Under the pieces are notes generated by a model. It did not search any database. It was not told where the DNA came from and saw only the letters and a list, made by a program, of their open reading frames with translations. From Flavobacteriia bacterium (GTDB taxonomy: Bacteria > Bacteroidota > Bacteroidia > Flavobacteriales_D > Crocinitomicaceae), in assembly GCA_009925805.1 (NCBI GenBank), contig RFQF01000003.1:1-31350 (forward strand): DNA of 31,350 nt. Direction: 5' to 3'. Position numbers and translations under genes: made by a program. Shown piece by piece: positions 8,136 through 15,573 of this stretch. Position 1 is the stretch's first letter, and every line of letters starts with the position of its first letter.

Positions 8136-9541
8136 CCTCAGGGTATGTGCTGCACCAAAGCAATCCCGCTCCCAATCCGGTGATCAACTCAGGCTTTACC
8201 TACATCGATTCCCTTCAAGGAAACGGTTCGTTTGTGAACAATGGCAACGGTAGCGGCACCTTTGGAAATCCTGCATTTAACAGCATTTATTACCTGTCTC
8301 CAGCAGTCGATCAACCGGCCACATGGGGGACGTTTAACTGTAGAACAGCGAGCGTGGAAAATGGTATTCCTGTGGTGTTCCTTCAATCATTGACCGCAAA
8401 TTTCAGCTACGACAACACTACTTGTACGGTAAGCTTCTCCGCCACAGGCGGTTTAGGCGGTGCAGGAAATGCCTATAGCTACACCATCACGAGCCCGCTT
8501 GGAAGCATTGCATCGACTGGAACATTAAATCCGAACCAAACGGTGAATTATACCGGGGCCATTGCGGGAAATTATTCCGTAGTAATTGGCGATGGCGCCT
8601 GTTCTCAATCTTACACGTTCGATGCCTCAGGTTGTGCTACCCCATGTCTTCCGGTTACGGTCAACACCACCATCAATGCCTGTGCAGGAACCGGTGTTTT
8701 GCTTCAAGGCGCCCTTCAAACCCAACCGGGAACGTATACTGATTCCTTACTTACAGCCCTGGGTTGCGACAGCGTGATCATTACGCAATTGAATTTCTTG
8801 CCGGCCATTCCACTGGTGCAACAAAACGTTCATATTTGTTCGGGAGGAAGCTACACATTGAACGGGAATACCTACACGCAACCGGGTGCATACCTTGACA
8901 CCCTGACCTCGGCGCAAGGCTGCGACTCGGTAATCTTAACGAATTTACAATACACGCCGTTAATAACGCATTTGGTGAGCCAAACAATTTGTTCTGGTGG
9001 AATGTATAATTTCAACGGCACCCAGCTGCTTAACGAGGGAATTTATACCGACACGCTTAGCGGTGTTGGAGGTTGCGACTCTGTAATTATTCTTGCATTG
9101 TATATCAATCCACCGACTTTAAACAGCTTTGCTGTATCCATTTGCGAAGGTGAAAGCTATGCATTTGGTGGAAACAGCTATGCGCAAAGCGGGGTGTACA
9201 CCGATACGCTCACCGATCAAAACGGGTGCGACTCCCTTTCCCAATTGGAATTATCGGTAACAACCTGCGCCGGAGATGTTGAAATATCCAATATATTAAC
9301 GCCCAACGGCGACGGTCAGAACGATACGTGGAAAATCGACAATCCAAATCAAATTTCCGGATGTACAGTAACAATATACAACCGTTGGGGTCAGCCGCTT
9401 TACGAAACCAAAGATTATCAAAACGAGTGGGACGGCACCAAGAACAACGAGGCCTTGCCGGATGGGGTGTATTTCTACTCGATCGAATGCGGTGAGAAAA
9501 CTTACCAAGGAGCCATTAACTTATTACGTCTTAAAAAATAA
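8105..9541 (+). CDS. Large surface protein, C-terminal portion: four Cys repeats and type B (gliding-motility-associated) T9SS tail
   Basis: This frame is the continuation of the gene that starts at 6168; the TTG at 8105 is not a credible start, as there is no signal peptide. After the end of the third PPC-like module (to about 8390) and a beta-rich Ig/SprB-repeat-like segment (SYTITSPLGS ... GNYSVVIGDGACS, 8420-8640), four tandem repeats of 51-52 residues follow. The last about 90 residues, from VEISNILTPNGDGQND through YNRWGQPLYETKDYQNEWDG and LPDGVYFYSIECG, are the gliding motility-associated C-terminal domain (TIGR04131, type B). It should be secreted by T9SS together with the PorP/SprF-like protein encoded 3 bp downstream. 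If the frameshift is real, the surface protein is lost, because this half lacks a signal peptide. Confidence 0.8.
   Translation: MSTASFPSCLTSGYVLHQSNPAPNPVINSGFTYIDSLQGNGSFVNNGNGSGTFGNPAFNSIYYLSPAVDQPATWGTFNCRTASVENGIPVVFLQSLTANFSYDNTTCTVSFSATGGLGGAGNAYSYTITSPLGSIASTGTLNPNQTVNYTGAIAGNYSVVIGDGACSQSYTFDASGCATPCLPVTVNTTINACAGTGVLLQGALQTQPGTYTDSLLTALGCDSVIITQLNFLPAIPLVQQNVHICSGGSYTLNGNTYTQPGAYLDTLTSAQGCDSVILTNLQYTPLITHLVSQTICSGGMYNFNGTQLLNEGIYTDTLSGVGGCDSVIILALYINPPTLNSFAVSICEGESYAFGGNSYAQSGVYTDTLTDQNGCDSLSQLELSVTTCAGDVEISNILTPNGDGQNDTWKIDNPNQISGCTVTIYNRWGQPLYETKDYQNEWDGTKNNEALPDGVYFYSIECGEKTYQGAINLLRLKK
8675..9265 (+). repeat. Four tandem 51-52-residue Cys repeats within the surface protein
   Basis: Each repeat has the form C-x-G-x-x-[YL]-x-[FL]-x-G ... 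G-x-Y-x-D-[TS]-L ... GCDS. The first cysteines are encoded at 8681, 8837, 8990 and 9143, giving periods of 156, 153 and 153 bases. Two conserved cysteines per unit, about 27 residues apart, suggest one disulfide per unit. DNA identity between units is low, so these are old repeats maintained at protein level. Confidence 0.8.
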
Positions 9542-9544
9542 CCC

Positions 9545-10888
9545 ATGAAACGATTTTTCAGCCTTCTTTTTGGGTTAACGTTTGGCGCGTTTTTAATGGC
9601 GCAACAAGTGCCTCAATCCTACCTTTACGGATACAACACCTTTTTAATAAATCCAGCATCCTCGGGCTTGAACAATTGCACGGAGATTACCGTTGCGCAT
9701 CATAACCAGTGGGTTAAAATTGAAGGGGCGCCCATTACCAACCACCTGTTAGTTTCCACAAGAATCAAGGATCGCATTGGCATTGGAGGTCAATTCATGT
9801 TGGATAAGATCGGTATGTTGCAGCAAGTGTCAGCACTGGGCAATGTATCTTATGGCATGCTGAACGGCAACCAAACATTGCGCTTGGGCCTATCGGTAGG
9901 GTACAACAATTATCGGGTAAATCCTTCCAATGCCGTAGCTTTCGACTTGCTCGATCCGATAGTGAATGGCGGAAACCAAAGCGCCGGTGCGATCACCTCG
10001 GATTTCGGGGCTTTTTACCGAACGGGTGCCTTGGAACTTTTTGGTACGGTTAAGCAATTGATTAAAACCTATTCTAACTTTGGTTATGCAAACCTTCCCG
10101 GGTATGGACAGCGCGCGCACTTCATGGTGGGTACGGGGTACCAACTCAACTTGAATAGCCAATGGGGCTTACGCCCGAATGTATTATATAAAAGTATCAA
10201 CAATGTGAACCAAGTGGATGTAAACCTTGATGCGCAGTATAAAAAGATGCTGCATTTAGGGCTTGGTTTCAGAACCCAAGTAGGTTTGGTGGCACGAGCT
10301 GGAATCGTATTGAAAGACAAGTTTTTCTTTGGTTATGCTTACGAGGCCCCCTTGGCCAACATAGCCTCGTATAGCAGATGTAAACCGGAACGCACGAAAA
10401 CAGCGAACGTAAAAGTGGATACGGTTATTCGGGAAATCCAAAAAATCGATACGGTGCTCATTACTGAAACGCGCATTGATACTGTTTACTTGGAACGTGA
10501 GATCACCATCGAAACACCTTCAGATTCGGTCACGGCGCGTTCGTATAGTGGGAATATTTCCAAAACCGTGTTGTTTGAATTCGACAAGTCCTTGGTGAAA
10601 AAGGACAGCTATGGAGCATTGGAGAGCATTGTTAATTTATTGAAAATGAACCCCAGTTATACGTTGTCGTTGGAAGGGCATACTGACGCGGTAGGCACCG
10701 AAAGCTACAACGTAGGACTATCCAAAAATCGAGTAAACGCGGTACGCGACTTCATCATCATGAATGGAATATCGCCCGACCGCATTGTTCCGCAGCATCA
10801 TGGAGAAACCAAACCCGTTGCGGAAAACACCACGGTAGATGGAAGAAAATCGAATCGAAGGGTGGATGTTCAAATTATAATCCCTTAG
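9545..10888 (+). CDS. PorP/SprF-like type IX secretion membrane protein fused to an OmpA peptidoglycan-binding domain
   Basis: 447 residues. A signal peptide ends MAQQ near residue 20. Residues about 20-280 are a PorP/SprF-like outer-membrane barrel: YGYNTFLINPASSGLNNC, HHNQWVKIEGAPITNHLLV, IGIGGQFMLDKIG and PNVLYKS are its hallmark phrases. Residues about 288-325 are a polar linker carrying three near-copies of [VI]DTV. Residues about 337-447 are an OmpA_C-like domain: VLFEFDKS, LEGHTDAVGTESYN and SNRRVDVQI, with Asp381 and the Arg438-Arg439 pair at the peptidoglycan-binding positions. By family knowledge PorP/SprF proteins help secretion or surface attachment of the type B cargo encoded next to them. 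Here the cargo is 3 bp upstream in the same operon. Most PorP/SprF proteins end with the barrel at about 300 residues, so the OmpA fusion would also tether the complex to the cell wall. Confidence 0.85.
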   Translation: MKRFFSLLFGLTFGAFLMAQQVPQSYLYGYNTFLINPASSGLNNCTEITVAHHNQWVKIEGAPITNHLLVSTRIKDRIGIGGQFMLDKIGMLQQVSALGNVSYGMLNGNQTLRLGLSVGYNNYRVNPSNAVAFDLLDPIVNGGNQSAGAITSDFGAFYRTGALELFGTVKQLIKTYSNFGYANLPGYGQRAHFMVGTGYQLNLNSQWGLRPNVLYKSINNVNQVDVNLDAQYKKMLHLGLGFRTQVGLVARAGIVLKDKFFFGYAYEAPLANIASYSRCKPERTKTANVKVDTVIREIQKIDTVLITETRIDTVYLEREITIETPSDSVTARSYSGNISKTVLFEFDKSLVKKDSYGALESIVNLLKMNPSYTLSLEGHTDAVGTESYNVGLSKNRVNAVRDFIIMNGISPDRIVPQHHGETKPVAENTTVDGRKSNRRVDVQIIIP

Positions 10889-10950
10889 ACTATAAACAAT
10901 TAACCTTTAATAAATTCATTCCCAAGGATGTAAAACCCGTGGAATTCATG

Positions 10951-10958
10951 TATCTTTG
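10951..10958 (+). promoter_or_regulatory. Bacteroidota -7 element (TATCTTTG)
   Basis: Exact TAnnTTTG match, 22 bases before the ATG at 10981. It lies inside the in-frame extension back to the GTG at 10939, which argues that 10981 is the true start. Confidence 0.55.
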
Positions 10959-10980
10959 GGGTAATCTTAAAATCAATTGT

Positions 10981-11841
10981 ATGAAAAAATTAGTACTTTC
11001 TTTACTTGCAGCGTCTGCACTTTGCGCTGTGAATGCTCAAACTCTCGTGAATGGAGATTTTGAGCAAACCGCTACACCTCTTTTACCCGGAGTAGCTACG
11101 AACTGTCCAGGATGGGGTCCAGGGTTTTACACCATGGATGCTATGAATCCATTTGCTGGGACCCAATCTGCTAAAATGCAAACCACGGTGAATCATGCCG
11201 TAAACGTGCAGCTTGGATTAGGTTCCGATACGATCCCAGGATTCATACAACAAGATGTTCCCGGAAGTTGGGCTAATATCGGAAACATGTCGTTGACGTT
11301 TGCACGAAAAAATTTAATGCCTGCAGGAGATACAGCAATCATTGTTGCTCAGTTTATTGACACCATGAATGTGGGACCAAACGACGATGTGGTGTTATAC
11401 CAAGCCTATGGAGCCTATGTAGGCAACCAACAAACTTGGACCACAGCATCGATTCCGTTCTCTGCAATTACCGGTGCGGTAGGAACCGCCAAATTATTGA
11501 CAGTTATAGCTACAAGTTCGTACAATGCCGTGTTTTCAGGCATGCCAGCCATTCCCAACGGGCAATTTTGGATTGACAATGTAGCAATTGGAATGAGTGG
11601 AGCAAACGTTCTTGAGGAGGTCGCTTCCATCAACGTTTTCCCTAATCCTACCACAGGATTATTGAACATCAGCGCTACGGAAGAAGTGGCTGAAGTGAGC
11701 ATCTACGGAATGGACGGTAAATTAGCGATGACTTCTGCGACCAACAACGTAGACATGAGCACCTTACCGAACGGGATTTACCACTACAGCGTAACGACGG
11801 TTACTGGAAAAGTAGTGAAAGGTAAAGTAGCTAAAATCTAA
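10981..11841 (+). CDS. Secreted protein with jelly-roll-like domain and T9SS type A tail
   Basis: 286 residues from the ATG at 10981. This start is chosen because it begins a clean signal peptide (MKKLVLSLLAASALCAVNAQ) and follows a good -7 element; the upstream GTG at 10939 would bury both. Residues about 22-200 begin VNGDFEQ and contain CPGWGPGFYTMD, PFAGTQSAKMQ and, near the end, NGQFWIDNVAIG. This is the layout of carbohydrate-binding-like jelly rolls that open with N-G-[DG]-F-E and close with a D-N-[VI] strand. Residues about 212-286 are a type A T9SS tail (VFPNPTTGLLN ... LPNGIYHYSV). No catalytic motif is seen. It is a single-gene unit with its own promoter and terminator. Confidence 0.8.
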   Translation: MKKLVLSLLAASALCAVNAQTLVNGDFEQTATPLLPGVATNCPGWGPGFYTMDAMNPFAGTQSAKMQTTVNHAVNVQLGLGSDTIPGFIQQDVPGSWANIGNMSLTFARKNLMPAGDTAIIVAQFIDTMNVGPNDDVVLYQAYGAYVGNQQTWTTASIPFSAITGAVGTAKLLTVIATSSYNAVFSGMPAIPNGQFWIDNVAIGMSGANVLEEVASINVFPNPTTGLLNISATEEVAEVSIYGMDGKLAMTSATNNVDMSTLPNGIYHYSVTTVTGKVVKGKVAKI

Positions 11842-11857
11842 TTTCAGACTATTATGC

Positions 11858-11885
11858 AAAAGCCCGCTTCGGCGGGCTTTTTTTA
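11858..11885 (+). terminator. Rho-independent terminator after the jelly-roll protein gene
   Basis: Perfect GC-rich hairpin AGCCCGC-TTCG-GCGGGCT with a UUCG-type tetraloop at 11861-11878, preceded by A residues and followed by a run of T to 11884. It starts 17 bases after the stop codon. The same hairpin plus T run occurs unchanged at 15067-15092. Confidence 0.9.
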
Positions 11886-11947
11886 TGGGTTAATGGCAAA
11901 TCCATGCAATAATTATCTAAATAAAACCAATATAAAACGGTTTAATG

Positions 11948-11997
11948 ACAGCCAAAACCCATGTATTATTAGTACATTTGGCTGAGGTAAATACGTT
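11948..11997 (+). repeat. Direct repeat, left copy, with internal dyad and -7 promoter element
   Basis: 50 bases that recur at 13425-13473 with 45 of 50 positions the same (four substitutions and one deleted base). It contains an imperfect dyad: AGCCAAA at 11950 pairs with TTTGGCT at 11977, and ATGTA at 11961 pairs with TACAT at 11973. TACATTTG at 11973-11980 is an exact Bacteroidota -7 match, 24 bases before the ATPase start at 12004. So this copy probably includes the ATPase promoter. Confidence 0.85.
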
Positions 11998-12003
11998 TAT
12001 TGT

Positions 12004-13425
12004 ATGGACATAATTGGAAGAAAAAGGGAGAAAAAGTTAATAGAATCAAGCTTATACAGTGATAAATCAGCGCTTATTGTTGTATACGGAAGGCGCCGTG
12101 TTGGTAAAACTTTTTTAATTAGGGAAACCTGCAAGAATTACCTTCGTTTTGAGTTTGTGGGTATGCACAAGGCAACTGCTAAGGACCAACTGCGCTTGTT
12201 CAGCATGACGTTACGTAATTACACAAAAATCAAACAAAAAATACCTGCCAATTGGCTTGAGGCATTTCAGCAGCTTAAAGAATACTGTGATTCATGGAAG
12301 GGAAATAAGAAAAAAGTTTTATTTATTGATGAATTTCCATGGCTCGATAATAACAAATCGAACTTCCTTCGAGCCTTCGAGAACTTTTGGAATAGTTATG
12401 CCGACAAAAGAAGGGACTTGGTGGTAATCATCTGTGGTTCAGCGGCTTCTTATATGATTAAAAACATTGTGCGAAACAAAGGAGGTCTTCACAACCGACT
12501 AACAGAAAAAATAAAAGTAGAACCCTTCAATTTATCCGAAACAGAGGCCTTGTTAAAAGTCAACCGGGTACTATTAACCCGCTACGACATCATTCAACTA
12601 TATATGGTCATGGGAGGCATACCACACTACTTGCAAAAAATCCAACCAGGGGAAAGCGCTGTGCAAGCTGTGGAGCGACTATGTTTCGAAAAAGATGGAT
12701 TTTTACGAACCGAATTTAACGAGGTGTTTGCTTCATTGTTTGATCACGCAGATAACCATGAGCGAATTATTCGACGACTCGCGGAACTTCGAAAAGGACT
12801 TACCAGAAATGAACTCATTCAAAAAAGCAACCTACCCTCCGGCGGGAACCTCACCCATACCTTAAGGGAGTTGGAAGAATCTGGCTTTATTGAAAAATAC
12901 CATCCGTACAGGAATGCCAAAAACGCGTTATACCGGCTTTCCGATGAATATTCCGCCTTTTATGTGAAGTACATCGAAAACACAAAACCCAGCAGAAACG
13001 CACTTTGGCCAAAACTTGAACAACAACCTTCCTTCAGAATTTGGGCAGGATTCTCCTTTGAAACCATCTGTTTGAAGCACGTAGATCAGCTGAAAGAAGC
13101 CCTTAAAATATCTGGAGTGAACGCCAGTTATGGAAACTGGACGGAAAAATATTCCCCAAGAGGTGCGCAAGTCGACTTGTTGATTGACCGTGACGACAAC
13201 GTCATTAACCTCTGTGAAATCAAATATTGCCAGGGTGAATATGCCATTGATAAAACCTATGCAGGAGAATTAATGCATAAAATTAACACGTTCAAAACAG
13301 CTACTAAAACAAGAAAGAGTCTTTTTTTGACATTTATCACAACTTATGGCCTTAAAGACAATGAATATCGCAAGCAACTCGTTCAAAACAGCCTAACCCT
13401 AGAAGCCCTATTCATCGATTTATAA
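12004..13425 (+). CDS. AAA-type ATPase (ATPase_2 domain) with C-terminal DUF234 PD-(D/E)xK nuclease-like domain
   Basis: 473 residues. Walker A is GRRRVGKT at residues 29-36 and Walker B is VLFIDE at 105-110, followed by FPWL as in the archaeal-type ATPase_2 family. A winged-helix-like segment lies around 255-315 (RLAELRKGLTRNELIQKS ... LRELEESGFIEKY). Residues about 345-440 are the DUF234 domain, with FSFETICLKH and a nuclease-type core of Asp391 (VDLLIDRDD) and Glu405-x-Lys407 (EIK). Such ATPases are scattered widely in Bacteroidota and archaea as accessory, mobile-type genes. Their cellular role is not established, and DNA cleavage is inferred from the fold only. The gene is a single unit flanked by a 50-bp direct repeat at each end, and the second copy starts on its stop codon. 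Confidence 0.88.
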   Translation: MDIIGRKREKKLIESSLYSDKSALIVVYGRRRVGKTFLIRETCKNYLRFEFVGMHKATAKDQLRLFSMTLRNYTKIKQKIPANWLEAFQQLKEYCDSWKGNKKKVLFIDEFPWLDNNKSNFLRAFENFWNSYADKRRDLVVIICGSAASYMIKNIVRNKGGLHNRLTEKIKVEPFNLSETEALLKVNRVLLTRYDIIQLYMVMGGIPHYLQKIQPGESAVQAVERLCFEKDGFLRTEFNEVFASLFDHADNHERIIRRLAELRKGLTRNELIQKSNLPSGGNLTHTLRELEESGFIEKYHPYRNAKNALYRLSDEYSAFYVKYIENTKPSRNALWPKLEQQPSFRIWAGFSFETICLKHVDQLKEALKISGVNASYGNWTEKYSPRGAQVDLLIDRDDNVINLCEIKYCQGEYAIDKTYAGELMHKINTFKTATKTRKSLFLTFITTYGLKDNEYRKQLVQNSLTLEALFIDL

Positions 13426-13473
13426 CAGCCAAAACCATGTATTATTAGCACATTTGGCTGAATTAAATGCGTT
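13425..13473 (+). repeat. Direct repeat, right copy
   Basis: Second copy of the 11948-11997 repeat, beginning at the last base of the ATPase stop codon. The dyad arms AGCCAAA (13427) and TTTGGCT (13453) are intact. The -7-like sequence is changed to CACATTTG, and no plus-strand gene follows within 350 bases, so it does not look like a working promoter. Confidence 0.85.
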
Positions 13474-13505
13474 GCTAAAAAAGGATAATATGCCGATAAT
13501 CTATA

Positions 13506-13736
13506 CTAGTATTGAATTCTAGTAAAAAATGCACTCAAGGTAATTTTATAATAATCCAAGAGCGCTTTTAAGGTGCTTAATGAAAGGTTCACCCTGCCTG
13601 TTTCGATTCTTGAAATATGAATCCCAGTATCATTGTAGACGTCTTCTTGGGTGAGCGTCTGTTCTTTTCTTACTTGTTTTAATCCCTCCACCATCGCCGA
13701 CAACAATGCTTGATCTTTCAGTTGGGATTTTGCCAT
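13506..13736 (-). CDS. XRE-family helix-turn-helix regulator
   Basis: 76 residues from the ATG at 13736; a TTG two codons upstream is unlikely. Almost the whole protein is an HTH_3 (Cro/C1) domain: LTQEDVYNDTGIHISRIETG is helices 2-3 with the typical S-R-I-E-x-G recognition end, followed by LSLSTLKALLDYYKITLSAFF. Single-domain XRE proteins of this size usually repress their own promoter and often a divergent neighbour. A 9-bp inverted repeat lies in the space shared with the divergent lipoprotein gene. The gene could also be the antitoxin-like or regulatory part of a mobile cassette, but no toxin partner is seen next to it. Confidence 0.85.
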   Translation of the reverse strand: MAKSQLKDQALLSAMVEGLKQVRKEQTLTQEDVYNDTGIHISRIETGRVNLSLSTLKALLDYYKITLSAFFTRIQY

Positions 13737-13765
13737 GAACAAAATGACGAATACATCATTAAAAA

Positions 13766-13789
13766 AATAATGACGTTTTTGTCATTATT
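13766..13789. promoter_or_regulatory. Operator-like inverted repeat between the XRE and lipoprotein genes
   Basis: AATAATGAC at 13766-13774 and GTCATTATT at 13781-13789 are perfect 9-bp arms around a 6-base spacer. It overlaps the TTG -33 element of the divergent lipoprotein promoter and lies 30 bases upstream of the XRE start. It is a natural binding site for the XRE dimer (inference). A related half-site, AATGACG, is at 13743. Confidence 0.6.
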
Positions 13790-13807
13790 AAAAAATCATT
13801 AGCTTTG
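13779..13807 (+). promoter_or_regulatory. Promoter of the lipoprotein gene (TTG-N18-TAGCTTTG)
   Basis: TTG at 13779-13781, an 18-base spacer, and TAGCTTTG at 13800-13807 match the Bacteroidota consensus exactly. The -33 element lies inside the inverted repeat at 13766-13789, so a repressor bound there would block it. Confidence 0.65.
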
Positions 13808-13830
13808 GTAACAAGAAAATAAGAAAATAA

Positions 13831-15057
13831 ATGAAGAATTGGTCACCCTTAATTTTAATCACCTCATTATTTCTTTGCACTACAAGCTGCAAAGAGGTTT
13901 ATTTTAATAATCCTCAACCCAAAGCCGGTGAAACACTGAATAGCTTTCCAGAAGAAATGCACGGTCAATTTCGAAACACTCAATTTAATAAAGTCCTTTC
14001 AAAAAAAGACTCTTCTGCCTATGGAATGGCGAGAGTGGCTATTGATAAACTCTTTTATTTGGATTCAGCCTCTATACAAAAAGATTTCAGTGAAATTGAT
14101 TTGCATGTAAGTAATCAAAAAATCGATCTTTCCTTAAAAGACAAAAACAATAAGACATATTTTACTTCTTCCTTGGCGCTTTCCAACACGTTGGTCCTTA
14201 AAAAAATGGAAAATTATTTGGTGATCAATAAAATGTTCACCTTAGGAGAATCCGATTATCAAGAAAAACCTGTGGATCGTTGGCAACCGTTAATTTTAAA
14301 AAAGAATAAAAAAAGCCAATGGGAAGCCTATTTTGTTCAATCTCCATGGGATAAAACGTCGATAAAAGAATACGAAGAAAATTCCGTGATCGATGAAATT
14401 GATATGGAAGATTTGAAAACCATCACCAATGCGAAATCCAATCTCCTAATAACTTTCAATAATGACATGTTTTTATTTGAGCCTGCTAGGCAAAGTGCTT
14501 ATGAAAAAAATTTAAAACGTCAAGAAGACTCAATAATCAAAAAAGTAAAACAAGAAATGAAGTATTGTGTAAAACTTTATAAATGGGTATATAATCAATA
14601 CATTGGCAATCAAAATTCTGGGTATCAAATATTGATTGGGGAAACATTCTTTAATCCCGAAGATTCTAGCTATTATAACATCAATGGCTCACCATCCCTT
14701 AGCCCCTTGAAAGGCGATAAATTCTATGTTCTGAAAGAATTTACAAAAGATTCGGATCCAGATCTATGTAATTTCTCGAATATAATACCATTTGAACTCG
14801 CTCAAGACATTAAAAAAAGAAACATCCTTTATCCATTTATAGCAGAGGATGAGTTCTACTCGCAAAAGGTTCAGTTTGATAATACTTACTTTACCCAAAA
14901 AATAGCACCGTTTATTATCGAACCTGAAATTATCTATAACGGAGAAGGCGCGGAGGATTGCGGGTGCGGTATGGGTCCTTTCAATAGAAGTAACTATTTA
15001 GAAGGCAAACGAGAATACAAAAAAGCCATCAAAAAAAAGAATAAAGAAAAAAAATAA
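13831..15057 (+). CDS. Predicted lipoprotein of unknown function
   Basis: 408 residues. It has a lipoprotein signal peptide ending CTTSC-K with Cys20 as the lipidation site. The body is rich in Lys, Asn and Ser, with no domain I recognise. A motif FPEEMHGQFRNTQFNKV follows the lipobox, and the C-terminus has a Cys cluster (EDCGCGMGPFNRSNY) before a very basic tail (KKAIKKKNKEKK). The gene is visibly more AT-rich than its neighbours, consistent with acquisition by transfer. Divergent from the XRE gene and probably controlled by it; ends 9 bases before a terminator. It should sit in the outer or inner membrane facing the periplasm or surface. I cannot name a function. Confidence 0.7.
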   Translation: MKNWSPLILITSLFLCTTSCKEVYFNNPQPKAGETLNSFPEEMHGQFRNTQFNKVLSKKDSSAYGMARVAIDKLFYLDSASIQKDFSEIDLHVSNQKIDLSLKDKNNKTYFTSSLALSNTLVLKKMENYLVINKMFTLGESDYQEKPVDRWQPLILKKNKKSQWEAYFVQSPWDKTSIKEYEENSVIDEIDMEDLKTITNAKSNLLITFNNDMFLFEPARQSAYEKNLKRQEDSIIKKVKQEMKYCVKLYKWVYNQYIGNQNSGYQILIGETFFNPEDSSYYNINGSPSLSPLKGDKFYVLKEFTKDSDPDLCNFSNIIPFELAQDIKKRNILYPFIAEDEFYSQKVQFDNTYFTQKIAPFIIEPEIIYNGEGAEDCGCGMGPFNRSNYLEGKREYKKAIKKKNKEKK

Positions 15058-15066
15058 CCTACCTAT

Positions 15067-15090
15067 AGCCCGCTTCGGCGGGCTTTTTTT
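15067..15090 (+). terminator. Rho-independent terminator after the lipoprotein gene
   Basis: Hairpin AGCCCGC-TTCG-GCGGGCT at 15067-15084 with seven T. It is identical over 26 bases to the terminator at 11861-11886. It lies between convergent genes, but only the plus strand has the T run. Confidence 0.9.
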
Positions 15091-15095
15091 ATAGA

Positions 15096-15572
15096 TTACA
15101 AATCCTTCCCAAAACTGTGCATGTCGTTGTGGTTCTCCTCGATTTGGTCCTTGATGTACTGAATCGAACGGGCCAGTATCACTAAGTCCTCTGTGGCATG
15201 CGCCACCATCCACTGCATACTCTCTTGTTCATGATCCACCGAACGGCCCAAATGGTACAACAAATGCATGTTATTCTTCAATAACCACTCCCCTGCCGGC
15301 TTGTGGCCTTCACACGTATTGATCATTGCCATCAGATGTGCATAACCGTTTTGCATCAACCAATCTCGAGATTCTTGCACCAAAAAAATGGCGTTTGTCG
15401 CATGGAATAACTCCGGTAAGCCCTCCTTCAAAAAAAATAGTTGCACTTCCTGGTTTCCTTCAACAGCTTTGGCCCACAACAATATAATCGATGTGGGGTA
15501 ATTGAGCGATTTTAAGGGTACCGCCTCAGGCTGCTTGGGTTCTTTCTTTTTTCGTTTGAATATTTCCCACAT
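15096..15572 (-). CDS. Conserved hypothetical protein, downstream partner of the SpmA-SpmB fusion
   Basis: 158 residues, no signal peptide and no membrane helix. It starts with a short basic stretch (MWEIFKRKKKEPKQ), and the rest looks helical, with His-, Trp- and Met-rich patches (MNTCEGHKPAGEWLLKNN is not exact but GHKPAGEWLLKNNMHLLYHL is present). The ATG at 15572 lies one base after the stop of the SpmA-SpmB gene, so the two are translated from one message and may be translationally coupled. I do not recognise a family. The repeated short helical units (LFFLKEGLPELFH, DWLMQNGYAHLMAMIN, EWLLKNNMHLLYHL) hint at an alpha-solenoid-like protein, possibly a cytosolic accessory of the membrane protein. 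Confidence 0.65.
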   Translation of the reverse strand: MWEIFKRKKKEPKQPEAVPLKSLNYPTSIILLWAKAVEGNQEVQLFFLKEGLPELFHATNAIFLVQESRDWLMQNGYAHLMAMINTCEGHKPAGEWLLKNNMHLLYHLGRSVDHEQESMQWMVAHATEDLVILARSIQYIKDQIEENHNDMHSFGKDL

Positions 15573-15573
15573 G

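Noticed and set aside
8675..9265. DNA-level tandem repeat able to expand or contract
   Set aside because: The four units are regular in protein sequence, but their DNA has diverged too much for slippage or easy recombination.
10939..10980. GTG start at 10939 for the jelly-roll T9SS protein
   Set aside because: The extension places residues before a complete signal peptide and would put the TATCTTTG promoter element inside the gene.
13503..13512. 10-bp palindrome ATACTAGTAT at the XRE stop codon
   Set aside because: It is short, overlaps coding sequence and has no T run; chance is likely in AT-rich DNA.
12004..13736. Toxin-antitoxin pair formed by the ATPase and the XRE protein
   Set aside because: The genes are convergent and separated by the direct repeat, not co-transcribed, and ATPase_2/DUF234 proteins are not an established toxin family.
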